A stretch of 64,000 nucleotides of DNA from CAVTWH01 sp963850915 (lineage in GTDB: Bacteria; Actinomycetota; Actinomycetes; Mycobacteriales; Micromonosporaceae): assembly GCA_963850915.1 (NCBI GenBank), contig CAWKND010000004.1, forward strand, positions 992,001 to 1,056,000. The letters run 5' to 3'. Positions 22,644 to 32,814 of the stretch are shown in pieces (position 1 is the stretch's first letter; each line of letters starts with the position of its first letter). The notes under the pieces are model-generated. The model was not told where the DNA came from. It did not search any database and was given only the letters and a program-made list of their open reading frames with translations. A program made the translations under genes and the position numbers.

Positions 22644-25219
22644 CGGCCCACCCGCAGTACCCGTGCCGTCCGGGCGTCCTTGTGGATCTCGAACCGTACC
22701 GGGATCCGCTCGGCGAGCGCGCTCACGTGGGTGACCACGCCGACCATCCGATCCCCGCGCGCGGCCAGGTTCTCCAGGGTGGCGGCGACCGCGTCGAGGG
22801 TGGCCGCGTCGAGGGTACCGAAGCCCTCGTCCAGCATGATCGATTCCAGGCTGGCCGCCCCGCCCGCCATCCCGGAGAGCTGCTCGGCCAGGGCCAGTGC
22901 GAGCGCGAGGGACGCCTGGAACGTCTCGCCGCCGGAGAGGGTACGCACCGGCCGGCGCAGCCCGGCGTCGTGATGGTCCAGTACCGCGAACTCGCCGGCC
23001 GAGTGCACCAGCTCGTACTGCCCGCCGGTGAGTTCGCGCAGGATCCGGGAACCGCCGTCCACCAACCGATCCAGCGCCTCCTCCAGCAGCCAGCGCTCGA
23101 AGTTGTTGGCCCGCAGGTGGGTGGCGAGGGTACGGGCGACCTGCCCCTCCCGCTCGTACCCGGCCCGCTGCTCGAGCAGCTTCTCGGCCTGGTCCCGCCG
23201 GTCCAGCAGCCGCTCCAGCGCCGCCCCGGCCCGCTCCACCGCGACGGCCGCCGCCTGGCTGGCCGCGGCCAACGCTGCCGCCACGCCACCCGCCGCCCCG
23301 TCCGCTGCCGGTCCGGAGCCCGCCGCTCGCCGCGAGCCCGCTGCCGTCCCCGAGCCCGCGCGCCCGGCCGGCGTGGTCAAGGCGGGCGCGTCCACCCCGG
23401 CAGCGGTGAACAGCTCGGCGATGGCGGCAACCGCTGCGCTGCTGGCATCCCCGGCAGCGGCGGCCCGCGCGGTCAGCTCGGTGCGCAGCAGCCCACGGGA
23501 CGCGGACTGCGCGGCGGCCCAGTCGGCCAGCCGGCGCCACGAGTCGGCCAGGTCGGCCCGGTCCACGGGCGGCGGGGAGAGCGGTGCCACCGCGTCGCGT
23601 ACCCCGTCGAAGTCCTGCCACGCCGCGCGTACCCGCTGCTCGGCCCGGGTCGCCTCGGACTGGGCGCGCCGAGCCTGCTCGCGGGCTGTGCGTACGCCCG
23701 CCGCGGCCCGGTCGGCGGCCCGCTGGCACAGCTCCAGCCGGTCGAGTTGCTCGCGTAGCTGGATGACGGGCGGCCGGTCGGCCAGTCGGGTGGCGAGTGC
23801 CGCGCGCCGGGTCTCCAGGGCGTCCCGGCGGGTACGCGCGGCGATCAGCGCACGCTCCAGGTCGCGTACCGTCGCCTCGTGCCGGACCACCGCCCGGTCT
23901 GCCTTCCCGGCCTTCTCCTCGGCGCTGGCCAGGGTTTTGCGGGCCGCCGCCATCCCCGCCGAGTGCTTGCCGGGCAGCTTCTCGACCGGCTGCTCGCACA
24001 CCGGGCAGGGCTGGCCGACGATCAGGTGCGGGCGCAGGCTGGCCGCCCGGTCCGCGGCGATCGCGTTCTCCAGCGCGGCCTGCGCCCGCTCGACACCGGC
24101 CCGGGCCAGTACCGCCGCTCCGGTCGCCTCGTCGAGTTCGGCGCCGGCCCGCTCGTGCTCGCCGGTCGCCTCGGCCAGCAGCGTCGCGAGCTGGGTTGCC
24201 TCGGCGTCCAGCCGGTCCCGCTCGGCGTGCTCGTCGATGGCCCGGTGCAGTTCGGTGGCGTCGCCGGCCGCGGCCAGCTCGGTACGCAGCCGGTCGTCCT
24301 CCTCCTCGGCCGCCTGCACCGCCTGTTCGGCGGTGTCCGCCTCGGCCCGGGCCAGCGCACCGGCGGCGGTGAGCGTACCGAGGTCGGCGGGGACCCGTAC
24401 CCGACCCAGCCGGGTCAGCTCGGCGTCGAGTTCGGTGAGCGCGCGGGCGGCGGCGTCCCGTTCGGTCTCGGCGGTACGCAGCGCGGGCAGCGCCGCCTCC
24501 ACGTCGGCGGCGAGCCGGTGCATCGCCTGTACCCGCAGCTGCGCCCCTTCGATCGCGTCGGGCGTGACGTCGGCCATCCCGTCGAGTACCCGGTCGAGCG
24601 CCGCGAGCTGGGTGTCGGCCTGCCGCTGCAGGTCGGTGGCCTGGTCCCGGATCCGCTCGTAGACCGACAGGCCCAGCAGGTTGACCAGGATCTGTTGGCG
24701 CACAGCCGGTTTGGCGTGCAGGAACTCGGCGAACGCGCCCTGCGGCAGGAGTACGCAGGAGGTGAACTGTTCGTACGGCAGCCCGACCACGTCCACGATC
24801 GCGGCGTCCAGCTCGCTGGGCGTACCCGCGAGTGCCTCGCCCAGTTCGGACTGGCCACTGTCCAGAGTGGAGAGATCGAAGCCGACCGGCAGTACCTCCA
24901 GCCCCGCCTGGCTGGTGGAGACCCGGCCCTTGCCGTCCCGGCGTACCACCCGGGTGGCCGCGTACCGCCGCCCGGCGCTCTCGAACACCAGCCGTACCTT
25001 CGCCTCCGCACCGGAGGGCGGCAGTACGTTGGCGATGGCCCGCTTGTCCGACCAGCGCGGAACGGTGCCGTAGAGGGCGAAGCAGATCGCGTCGAGGAGC
25101 GTCGACTTGCCCGAGCCGGTGGGGCCGACGAGTGCGAAGAAGTCGACGTCGGTGAAGTCGACGGTGGTCGGCTCGCGGAACACCGTGAAGCCGACCAGGT
25201 CGAGTCGCAGCGGGCGCAT
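22640..25219 (-). CDS. sbcC: SbcC/Rad50-type SMC-like ATPase
   Basis: 859 residues. The N-terminal Walker A is FFALVGPTGSGKSTLLDAIC, then long Ala/Arg/Glu-rich coiled coils on both sides of a zinc hook VGQPCPVCEQPVEKLPGKHS (CxxC) near residue 400. The C-terminal half-domain carries the signature TLSGGETFQASLALALALAE and Walker B ESIMLDEGFGTLDAATLDAV. It forms the SbcCD complex, which opens hairpins and trims DNA ends. The start codon overlaps the sbcD stop by one base. Extra Ala/Gly/Pro-rich low-complexity sequence around residues 610-645 lies within the second coiled-coil half. Confidence 0.96.
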   Translation of the reverse strand: MRPLRLDLVGFTVFREPTTVDFTDVDFFALVGPTGSGKSTLLDAICFALYGTVPRWSDKRAIANVLPPSGAEAKVRLVFESAGRRYAATRVVRRDGKGRVSTSQAGLEVLPVGFDLSTLDSGQSELGEALAGTPSELDAAIVDVVGLPYEQFTSCVLLPQGAFAEFLHAKPAVRQQILVNLLGLSVYERIRDQATDLQRQADTQLAALDRVLDGMADVTPDAIEGAQLRVQAMHRLAADVEAALPALRTAETERDAAARALTELDAELTRLGRVRVPADLGTLTAAGALARAEADTAEQAVQAAEEEDDRLRTELAAAGDATELHRAIDEHAERDRLDAEATQLATLLAEATGEHERAGAELDEATGAAVLARAGVERAQAALENAIAADRAASLRPHLIVGQPCPVCEQPVEKLPGKHSAGMAAARKTLASAEEKAGKADRAVVRHEATVRDLERALIAARTRRDALETRRAALATRLADRPPVIQLREQLDRLELCQRAADRAAAGVRTAREQARRAQSEATRAEQRVRAAWQDFDGVRDAVAPLSPPPVDRADLADSWRRLADWAAAQSASRGLLRTELTARAAAAGDASSAAVAAIAELFTAAGVDAPALTTPAGRAGSGTAAGSRRAAGSGPAADGAAGGVAAALAAASQAAAVAVERAGAALERLLDRRDQAEKLLEQRAGYEREGQVARTLATHLRANNFERWLLEEALDRLVDGGSRILRELTGGQYELVHSAGEFAVLDHHDAGLRRPVRTLSGGETFQASLALALALAEQLSGMAGGAASLESIMLDEGFGTLDAATLDAVAATLENLAARGDRMVGVVTHVSALAERIPVRFEIHKDARTARVLRVGR

Positions 25220-26367
25220 CAGCCGGTCACCTCGCCGTGCAGCCGGTCGAAGAGGGCGACCACGGCCGGATCGGCGTGGCCCTTGGCGGACAGGTAGTCG
25301 GCGAAGAGTTCACCGGGTGCCCGGCCGGCCCGCTCACGCCGTGGCGACGCGGCGTTCAGTTGTGCCGCAAGCAGTTCCGGGTCGATGCGTACCTCCAGCG
25401 CGCGCGGCAGCAGCTCCTGGACGGCCTCCCGCAGCCCCGACCGGGAGTGCTCGCGGACGTACACCCGCAGCCACGCCTGCCCGGTGTCCAGCGCCGCCAA
25501 CTCGGCGAGCGTGCCACGTACGGTCAGCAGCGGCGTGTACGCGCCAACCGGAATCTGACGGGCGCGAGCTGCCGAGCGTGCGGTCACATCGACCAGAGTC
25601 ACCGACGGCGTGTTCTCCTCCTCGCCGAAGTCCACCGCGAGCGGGCTTCCGCTGTAGCGCACCGGGCAGCCGGCCGGTACCTGCTGCGCCCGGTGCAGGT
25701 GGCCGAGCGCGACGTAGTGGGTACTGACCGGGAAGACCGAGGCGGGTACGGCGTACGCCTGGATGGTGTGCGCGTCCCGCTCGCCACCGCCCAGCGTGCC
25801 ACCCGCCACCGTGAGGTGCGCGGTGACCAGGTTGACCGTCGTAGGCACGAAGCCCGCGCACAGCTCGCCGATCAGCCGGCCCAGGTGGTCGGCGTAGGTC
25901 TGGTTCGCCTCCGCCGCGCTGAGCGAGAACATCTCGGTCGCCCGGACCGCGAAGCGCTGGGAGAGGAACGGCAGCGCGACCAGCTGCCAGCGCTCGCCAC
26001 CGCGCGTCTCGCCGGTGATCACGTGCTCCTCGGCCCGCTCGCGGACGGTACCCCGCAGGGTGATCCCGGCCGCGTCGGCCCACGAACGCAGCGCGTCGAG
26101 GCTGGCCCCGTTGTCGTGGTTGCCGGCGATGGCGACCACGTCGGCGCCGGTACGCCGCAGCGCGGACAGTGCCCTGGTCACCACCCGGGTGGCGTCCGGC
26201 GTCGGGGCGGCCGTGTCGAACAGGTCACCGGCCACGATCACCAGGTCGGGCTGTTCCCGGTCGGCGATCTCCACCAGCTCGCGGAGTACGGCCAGCTGCT
26301 CGTCCAGCCGGGACTGTCCTTTGAGGACCTTCCCGACGTGCCAGTCCGAGGTGTGCAGCAGGCGCAC
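25219..26367 (-). CDS. sbcD: SbcD/Mre11-type DNA repair exonuclease
   Basis: 382 residues. All metallophosphoesterase motifs are visible: LLHTSDWHVGKVLKGQSRLD, LVIVAGDLFDTAAPTPDATR, VVAIAGNHDNGASLDALRSW, NLVTAHLTVAGGTLGG and THYVALGHLHRAQQVPAGCP. These provide the two-manganese site of the Mre11 nuclease. A C-terminal capping domain follows (AWLRVYVREHSRSGLREAVQ). It is the nuclease partner of SbcC, with which it is translationally coupled. It starts 35 bases after the HerA-like gene stop, so the operon begins at that ATPase. Confidence 0.96.
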   Translation of the reverse strand: MRLLHTSDWHVGKVLKGQSRLDEQLAVLRELVEIADREQPDLVIVAGDLFDTAAPTPDATRVVTRALSALRRTGADVVAIAGNHDNGASLDALRSWADAAGITLRGTVRERAEEHVITGETRGGERWQLVALPFLSQRFAVRATEMFSLSAAEANQTYADHLGRLIGELCAGFVPTTVNLVTAHLTVAGGTLGGGERDAHTIQAYAVPASVFPVSTHYVALGHLHRAQQVPAGCPVRYSGSPLAVDFGEEENTPSVTLVDVTARSAARARQIPVGAYTPLLTVRGTLAELAALDTGQAWLRVYVREHSRSGLREAVQELLPRALEVRIDPELLAAQLNAASPRRERAGRAPGELFADYLSAKGHADPAVVALFDRLHGEVTG

Positions 26368-26402
26368 GGTGCTCCTTCAGGGGGTGTTTCCGGGCGGGAG
26401 AG

Positions 26403-28151
<1,749 letters not shown>

Positions 28152-28287
28152 GCACGTCCCCGCTTCGCTCCGGACAGGCACCCGATTGCACGCTCATACC
28201 GCACCACTCTGCCGTACGGCTGCGACATCGCCACCTTGCCCCGCCCGGCGGGTCGGTGCGAACCGCCCGATTACCACAGCGAACCGT

Positions 28288-29007
28288 TCAGTCCGCCCGG
28301 CTGTACCGCAGCAGCAGCGCTCCGTCCTCGGTGAGTACGTGCCGCAGTACCAGCTCGCGTGGCACTCCGCCCGGCGCCGGGTCGCCGGCGCTCATCCGCC
28401 CGGCGCCGGCCCCGGCGAGCAGCGGGCTGACGGTCAGGCAGACCTCGTCCACCAGGTCGGCCGCGGTGAGCGCGCCGAAGAGCGTCGGCCCGCCCTCACA
28501 CAGCACCTGGCCCAGCCCGCGCCGGTGCAGTTCGGCCAGTCCGGCCGTCAGGTCGACCATGTCCTGGCCGACCCGGACCACGTCGGCCACCGGCGCCAGC
28601 GCGGTGGCCGCCTCTTCGGGCGCGTCGGTGCAGGTGAGCACGATCGGCCGGACCGGCGCGTCGGCGAGCGCCGGGTGCTCCGGCGCGAGGTCCAGCCGCC
28701 CCGAGACAATCACCAACCTGAGGTACGACCCGCGCTCGTTGCGCCTCTTCACCGCCCCGTACCCCTCCGTACGCAGCGTGCCGGCCCCCACCAGCAGCGC
28801 GTCCGGGTACCCCCGCAGCAGCCCGAACACCCGCTTGTCCGCCGCGTTGCCCAGTCCCCGCGAGCGACCGTCCACGGTGACCGCGCCGTCCACGCTGGCC
28901 ACGAAGTTCACCCGCAGCCACGGCCGGTCGGCTGGCGGCAGGTAGAGCGCGTGCAGCGCCGCGTCGTCGAGTTCGCCGGCGAGCCCGGTCGGCAGTAGCT
29001 GCTGCAT
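28288..29007 (-). CDS. RibD C-terminal-domain (pyrimidine reductase) family protein
   Basis: 239 residues from the ATG complementary to 29005-29007. It shows the reductase pattern WLRVNFVASVDGAVTVDGRS, GYPDALLVGAGTLRTEGYGA, LGQVLCEGGPTLFGALTAAD and DEVCLTVSPLLAGAGAGRMS. This matches the riboflavin-pathway reductase domain (5-amino-6-ribosylamino-uracil reduction with NADPH), but the deaminase domain is not fused and no other rib genes are adjacent. A role in riboflavin or F420 supply is possible, not shown. The 39-codon cysteine-rich gene lies immediately upstream on the same strand. Confidence 0.88.
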   Translation of the reverse strand: MQQLLPTGLAGELDDAALHALYLPPADRPWLRVNFVASVDGAVTVDGRSRGLGNAADKRVFGLLRGYPDALLVGAGTLRTEGYGAVKRRNERGSYLRLVIVSGRLDLAPEHPALADAPVRPIVLTCTDAPEEAATALAPVADVVRVGQDMVDLTAGLAELHRRGLGQVLCEGGPTLFGALTAADLVDEVCLTVSPLLAGAGAGRMSAGDPAPGGVPRELVLRHVLTEDGALLLRYSRAD

Positions 29008-29025
29008 CGTCAACCTCACTGTCGA

Positions 29026-29145
29026 TCAGTCGCCGGCCGGGCCGGTCACCGGGGGCGTCGGCTCGGGCTCCCGGTGCTGGCAATCGCACCAGTTGCCGCC
29101 CCGGCAGCGCTCATGCCGGCGCTCCCGGCAGGCCGCACAGATCAT
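29026..29145 (-). CDS. Small cysteine-rich protein, 39 residues
   Basis: The frame runs from the ATG complementary to 29143-29145 to a TGA at 29026-29028. It encodes MICAACRERRHERCRGGNWC followed by DCQHREPEPTPPVTGPAGD. Five Cys and two His in the first 25 residues (CxxC, then C, CxC with His) suggest a miniature zinc-binding knuckle with a disordered Pro-rich tail. Its stop lies 18 bases before the RibD-like ATG, so the two are very likely co-transcribed. Composition fits coding sequence; function is unknown. Confidence 0.65.
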   Translation of the reverse strand: MICAACRERRHERCRGGNWCDCQHREPEPTPPVTGPAGD

Positions 29146-29237
29146 CCGTCCAGTCTGTCATCTGGACGGGTCTGTCATCCGGAAGAGGCAGCCCGAGTGC
29201 TGAGCAAGCCGGCCGGCGTCGGGCAGAATGTGTTCCT

Positions 29238-29783
29238 ATGGCGCGCCAGGTCTATCAGCTCAAGGTCACGCTCCAGGACATCGTCCCGCCGGTGTGGCGG
29301 CGGCTGTTGATCCCCGGGGGGTACACCCTCGACCGGGTCAGCCGGGCGATCCAGCTCGCCTTCGGTTGGCAGGGCTACCACCTGCACTCGTTCGAGTTCG
29401 ACGGCGGCCAGTACGGCCAGCCCGATCCGGACGGCGAGTTGGAGCTGCGCGACGAGCTGGATGCCCGGCTGGACGCGGTGGCCGGTAAGGACAGCCGGTT
29501 CAGCTACACCTACGACTTCGGCGACTGGTGGGAGCACGAGGTCGAGGTGGAGGCCATCTCGCTCGCCGACCCGGACGAGCGGTACCCGCTGTGCCTGGAC
29601 GGCGAGCGGGCCGGGCCGCCGGAGGACGTGGGCGGCGGCTACGGGTACGCCAACCTGCTCGCCGCGCTGGCCGACCCGGCGCACCGGGACCACGAGTCGA
29701 TGCGCGAGTGGGTGGGTACCGGCTTCGACCCGGAGGCGTTCGACCCGGGGCGGACCAGTACGCTCCTGCGCCGGCTCGCTTAA
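29238..29783 (+). CDS. Plasmid pRiA4b ORF-3 family protein
   Basis: 181 residues from ATG 29238. The family is easily recognised: QVYQLKVTLQDIVPPVWRRL, IPGGYTLDRVSRAIQLAFGW, QGYHLHSFEFDGGQYGQPDP and FSYTYDFGDWWEHEVEVEAI, then GPPEDVGGGYGYANLLAALA. Members are common in bacteria and on plasmids, and no biochemical activity is established. GTAC density is like neighbouring genes, so recent transfer is not indicated. No terminator hairpin is evident downstream. Confidence 0.93.
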   Translation: MARQVYQLKVTLQDIVPPVWRRLLIPGGYTLDRVSRAIQLAFGWQGYHLHSFEFDGGQYGQPDPDGELELRDELDARLDAVAGKDSRFSYTYDFGDWWEHEVEVEAISLADPDERYPLCLDGERAGPPEDVGGGYGYANLLAALADPAHRDHESMREWVGTGFDPEAFDPGRTSTLLRRLA

Positions 29784-30072
29784 GGCTGTAACTTTCAGCT
29801 CCGCAGACCGGCTTTGACCAGGTACTTTCCTCGTCACGGCAGGCGTGGCCAGGCGTTCGGCGAGCGCTCGGCGTGCGGTCTGCGAAGTTGTGAAAAGCGC
29901 GCGCCCGGCCGATCGCGGGCACGCCCGGTGACGGAGCCCGACCACGCCCGCGCCCGGTACCCGCCCCGGATACGCGGCGTGGCGCCCGTTCTGCTGATTA
30001 CGTCGCGACATGCGCATTGGTCGATCGCTACGCAGAGTCATATTCTGCGGCTGGACTGGGCCGGTAACGAAA
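29784..30072. other. Upstream intergenic sequence of the cellobiose operon
   Basis: 289 bases without a convincing gene on either strand. It contains an AT-rich patch near 30000-30060, just upstream of the first CebR-type box, which may assist promoter opening. Nothing else is recognised. Confidence 0.5.
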
Positions 30073-30086
30073 TGGGAACGCTCCCA
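30073..30086. promoter_or_regulatory. CebR-type operator, upstream copy
   Basis: TGGGAACGCTCCCA differs by one base from the 14-bp CebR box TGGGAGCGCTCCCA described in Streptomyces. It lies 9 bases upstream of the -35 element of the cellobiose operon promoter. Confidence 0.85.
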
Positions 30087-30094
30087 GCGGCGAC

Positions 30095-30123
30095 TTGACA
30101 GCCTCGTAACACCACGGCAATCT
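30095..30123 (+). promoter_or_regulatory. Promoter of the cellobiose operon
   Basis: TTGACA at 30095-30100 is separated by exactly 17 bases from a -10-like CAATCT at 30118-30123. CebR-type boxes flank it on both sides; the downstream one overlaps the expected transcription start. This predicts repression by blocking initiation, relieved by a cello-oligosaccharide. The -10 match is moderate. Confidence 0.75.
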
Positions 30124-30125
30124 CA

Positions 30126-30139
30126 TGGGAGCGCTCCCG
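30126..30139. promoter_or_regulatory. CebR-type operator, downstream copy
   Basis: TGGGAGCGCTCCCG contains the perfect 12-bp palindrome GGGAGCGCTCCC (30127-30138) and differs from the consensus CebR box only in the last base. It sits immediately after the -10 element, overlapping the predicted transcription start. Confidence 0.92.
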
Positions 30140-30439
30140 CACCATACGTGGCGAAGGCCACAGTCAAGCAGATCGGAGCGGATTCGACGGGCCGGTTGAT
30201 CTTCTCGACCGGCTCGCGGGATTCGCGTACGACCAGTTCACCCTGGGTCTGGCCGGCATTTCCCCGAATGCAGCCGGAGCCAGGCAGGGCATGCACAGGT
30301 GTGGCAAGACGGCAGCCGTCCGTGGTCTGGGCGTCGCGGTACACACCCCCATTCGTCCGCTCGCTGGGCAGCGAGCCACTCGTTGCTGTCCGGATGCGTC
30401 CGAGTTGGCACACCTACACCGGGAAGGGGTAGCAGAGCG
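30140..30439 (+). other. Long 5' leader of the cellobiose operon
   Basis: About 300 bases separate the operator/promoter from the cebE-like ATG at 30440. I find no convincing short gene or known riboswitch. A ribosome binding site (GGGAAGGGG) lies at about 30421-30429. The leader may simply be untranslated, or a second promoter may lie within it. Confidence 0.5.
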
Positions 30440-31738
30440 ATGTACATCACCCTGCGTCGCCGCGTGCTCGCGGTAACTGCCCTTTCCGCGGCCGCGATGC
30501 TGACGCTCGCTGCCTGCGGTACCGGCTCCGGTGCGGGCGGTTCGCGAATGACGCTCACCGTGATGGTCTTCGGTACCTTCGGCTACGACGACCTGTACCG
30601 GCAGTACGAGGTCAGCCACCCCGGCGTGAAGATCAAACAAGTGGGTACCGGCCAGGGCCTGGACGACGAGAACAACAAGGTCTCCGCCGCGCTGGCCGCC
30701 GGTACCGCCCCCGCTGACGTGGTGGCGCTCGAAGAGGGCACGATCACCCAGTACAAGGCCCAGGCACAGAACTTCGTCAACTTCCTGGACTTCGACGCTG
30801 CCAGCGTCAAGGACAACTTCCTGCCGTGGAAGTGGATCGAGGGCACCACCTCGACCGGCAAGGTGATCGGCCTCGGTACCGACGTCGGCTCGCTCGCCAT
30901 GTGCTACCGCACCGACCTGTTCGCCAAGGCGGGCCTGCCCACCGACCGGGCGACCGTTTCCAAGATGTGGCCGACGTGGGCCGACTACATCAAGGCCGGA
31001 CAGGCGTTCAACGCCGCCAAGCCGGGCGCCAAGTTCGTGGACGCGGCCACCAACGTCTACAACACGATCCTGATGCAGACCGCGGGCAACGGGCCCGGGT
31101 ACACCTACTTCGACCGCGGCGACAAGCTGGTCCTCGACAGCAACCCGGCGGTCCGGTCGGCCTGGGACGTCACCAACCAGATGATCAGCGCGGGGCTGTC
31201 GGCCGGGCTCACCTCATTCGCCGACGACTGGTCCAAGGGCTTCCAGAACGGGTCGTTCGCGACGATCGCCTGCCCGGCCTGGATGCTCGGCGTCATCAAG
31301 GGAGACGCGGGTGACGCGGCCGCCGGCAAGTGGGACGTCGCGCAGATTCCCGGCGGCGGCGGCAACTGGGGCGGTTCGTTCCTGTCGGTACCGGCCCGGA
31401 GCAAGCACCCGGCAGCGGCTGCCCAGTTGGCCGAGTTCCTGACCAGCCCGCAGAGCCAGCTGGCCGTCTTCGAGGCGGTCAACAACCTGCCGTCATCTCC
31501 GGAGGTCTACGACGACGCCGACTTCCAGGCGTTCAAGAACAGCTACTTCAACAACGCTCCGGTCGGCGTCATCTTCGGCGCCGGTGCGAAGTCGTTGAAA
31601 CCGGTCTATCTGGGCGCCAAGAACCAGGCGGTACGCAATGCGGTGGAGGACGCGCTGCGCTCGGTCGAGCAGGGCAAGAAGTCGTCCGCGGCGGCTTGGC
31701 AGGACGCGGTGAAGAACGGTGCGACCGCCGCCAAGTAG
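30440..31738 (+). CDS. cebE: Cello-oligosaccharide ABC transporter substrate-binding lipoprotein (CebE-like)
   Basis: 432 residues from ATG 30440. The signal peptide ends in the lipobox region AAAMLTLAACGTGSGAGGSR. The mature protein has the sugar-binding (family 1) fold: LTVMVFGTFGYDDLYRQYEV, SAALAAGTAPADVVALEEGT, KWIEGTTSTGKVIGLGTDVG and FQNGSFATIACPAWMLGVIK. It captures cellobiose or cellotriose outside the membrane for the two permeases downstream. Specificity is inferred from the CebR boxes and the co-encoded beta-glucosidase. No ATPase is encoded here; the multitask MsiK-type ATPase is presumably elsewhere, as in Streptomyces. Confidence 0.88.
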   Translation: MYITLRRRVLAVTALSAAAMLTLAACGTGSGAGGSRMTLTVMVFGTFGYDDLYRQYEVSHPGVKIKQVGTGQGLDDENNKVSAALAAGTAPADVVALEEGTITQYKAQAQNFVNFLDFDAASVKDNFLPWKWIEGTTSTGKVIGLGTDVGSLAMCYRTDLFAKAGLPTDRATVSKMWPTWADYIKAGQAFNAAKPGAKFVDAATNVYNTILMQTAGNGPGYTYFDRGDKLVLDSNPAVRSAWDVTNQMISAGLSAGLTSFADDWSKGFQNGSFATIACPAWMLGVIKGDAGDAAAGKWDVAQIPGGGGNWGGSFLSVPARSKHPAAAAQLAEFLTSPQSQLAVFEAVNNLPSSPEVYDDADFQAFKNSYFNNAPVGVIFGAGAKSLKPVYLGAKNQAVRNAVEDALRSVEQGKKSSAAAWQDAVKNGATAAK

Positions 31739-31819
31739 CCCGCGCCGACCGGTGCGGGGCAGGCGACCGGCCTGGGCCGCCGACAGTCGGCCCGGGGTCG
31801 CCAACAGAAGGACTATCCG

Positions 31820-32804
31820 ATGACCGTGCACTTCAGTGCCGCCCGGCATGCCGTACCGGAACGGGCGCCAGACCCGGATCCGGTACGCCGGCCGCGGCCG
31901 GTGCGGAGCTGGCTGGATGTGAAGGCGTCGCCGTACCTCTACGTCGCGCCGTTCTTCCTGCTGTTCGCGGTCTTCGGTGTCTACCCGATCGGGTACACCC
32001 TGTGGATCTCGCTGCACGACTGGCCGTTGGGCTCGGACAGCAGCAGCCAGAAGTGGGTCGGCCTGGCCAACTTCGACGAGCTGATCCACCAGCAGCAGTT
32101 CTGGAACTCGGTCTACAACACCTTCGGCATCTTCGCGGTCTCCACCGTCCCGCAGTTGTTCGCTCGCGCTGTTCCTGGCCAACCTGCTGAACAAGCAGCT
32201 GCGTGGCCGGACGCTGCTGCGGATGGGGATCATCATCCCGATCGTGACCTCGACCGCGGTCATCGGCATCGTCTTCAATGACCTGTACAGCAAGGATTAC
32301 GGCCTGGTCAACTGGCTGCTGCACTTCCTCGGCGTACACCCGATCGACTGGAAGGCCAACAAGTGGTCCTCGTGGACCGCGCTGGCCACGATGATCAACT
32401 GGCGGTGGACCGGGTACAACGCGCTGATCTACCTGGCCGCGATGCAGTCCATCCCGCGCGACGTCTACGAGTCGGCCGCGATGGACGGTGCCTCGGGGGT
32501 ACGCCAGTTCTGGCGGATCACGGTACCCATGCTGCGGCCCACCATCATCTTCACGGTGATCATCTCCACCATCGGCGGGCTGCAGCTCTTCGGTGAGCCG
32601 GTCACCTTCACCACCGGCGCCGGCGGCTACCGGGGTGGCACGCTGCGCCAGTTCCAGACCATGACGATGTACATGTTCGAGGCGATCTGGGAGCGACAGC
32701 GGCTCGGGTACGCCGCCGCGGTGGCCTGGCTGCTGTTCCTGATCATCCTGATCACGGCCGCGGTGAACTTCCTCGTGGTCCGCCGGATCGACTCGGACAG
32801 GTGA
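31820..32804 (+). pseudogene. cebF: CebF-like sugar ABC permease, frameshifted
   Basis: From ATG 31820 the frame gives YLYVAPFFLLFAVFGVYPIG and FGIFAVSTVPQLF. It then leaves frame at about 32162, where one extra G separates it from the continuation LALFLANLLNKQLRGRTLLR. The second segment includes the permease (EAA) loop YESAAMDGASGVRQFWRITV and ends at 32804. Removing one base restores a normal permease of about 327 residues. Flanking genes are intact and well conserved, so sequencing error is quite possible; if real, cellobiose uptake by this system would be lost. Confidence 0.85.
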
Positions 32805-32814
32805 GGGGGTACCC

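Noticed and set aside
23028..24662. Open frame of 544 codons, Ser/Ala/Arg-rich, opposite sbcC
   Set aside because: It is a mirror of the Ala/Arg/Glu-rich coiled coil on the other strand and shows no independent start or domain.
32150..32175. Programmed ribosomal frameshift in cebF
   Set aside because: There is no slippery heptamer followed by a pseudoknot. The break requires a plus-one insertion in a permease never known to be recoded. Mutation or sequencing error is simpler.
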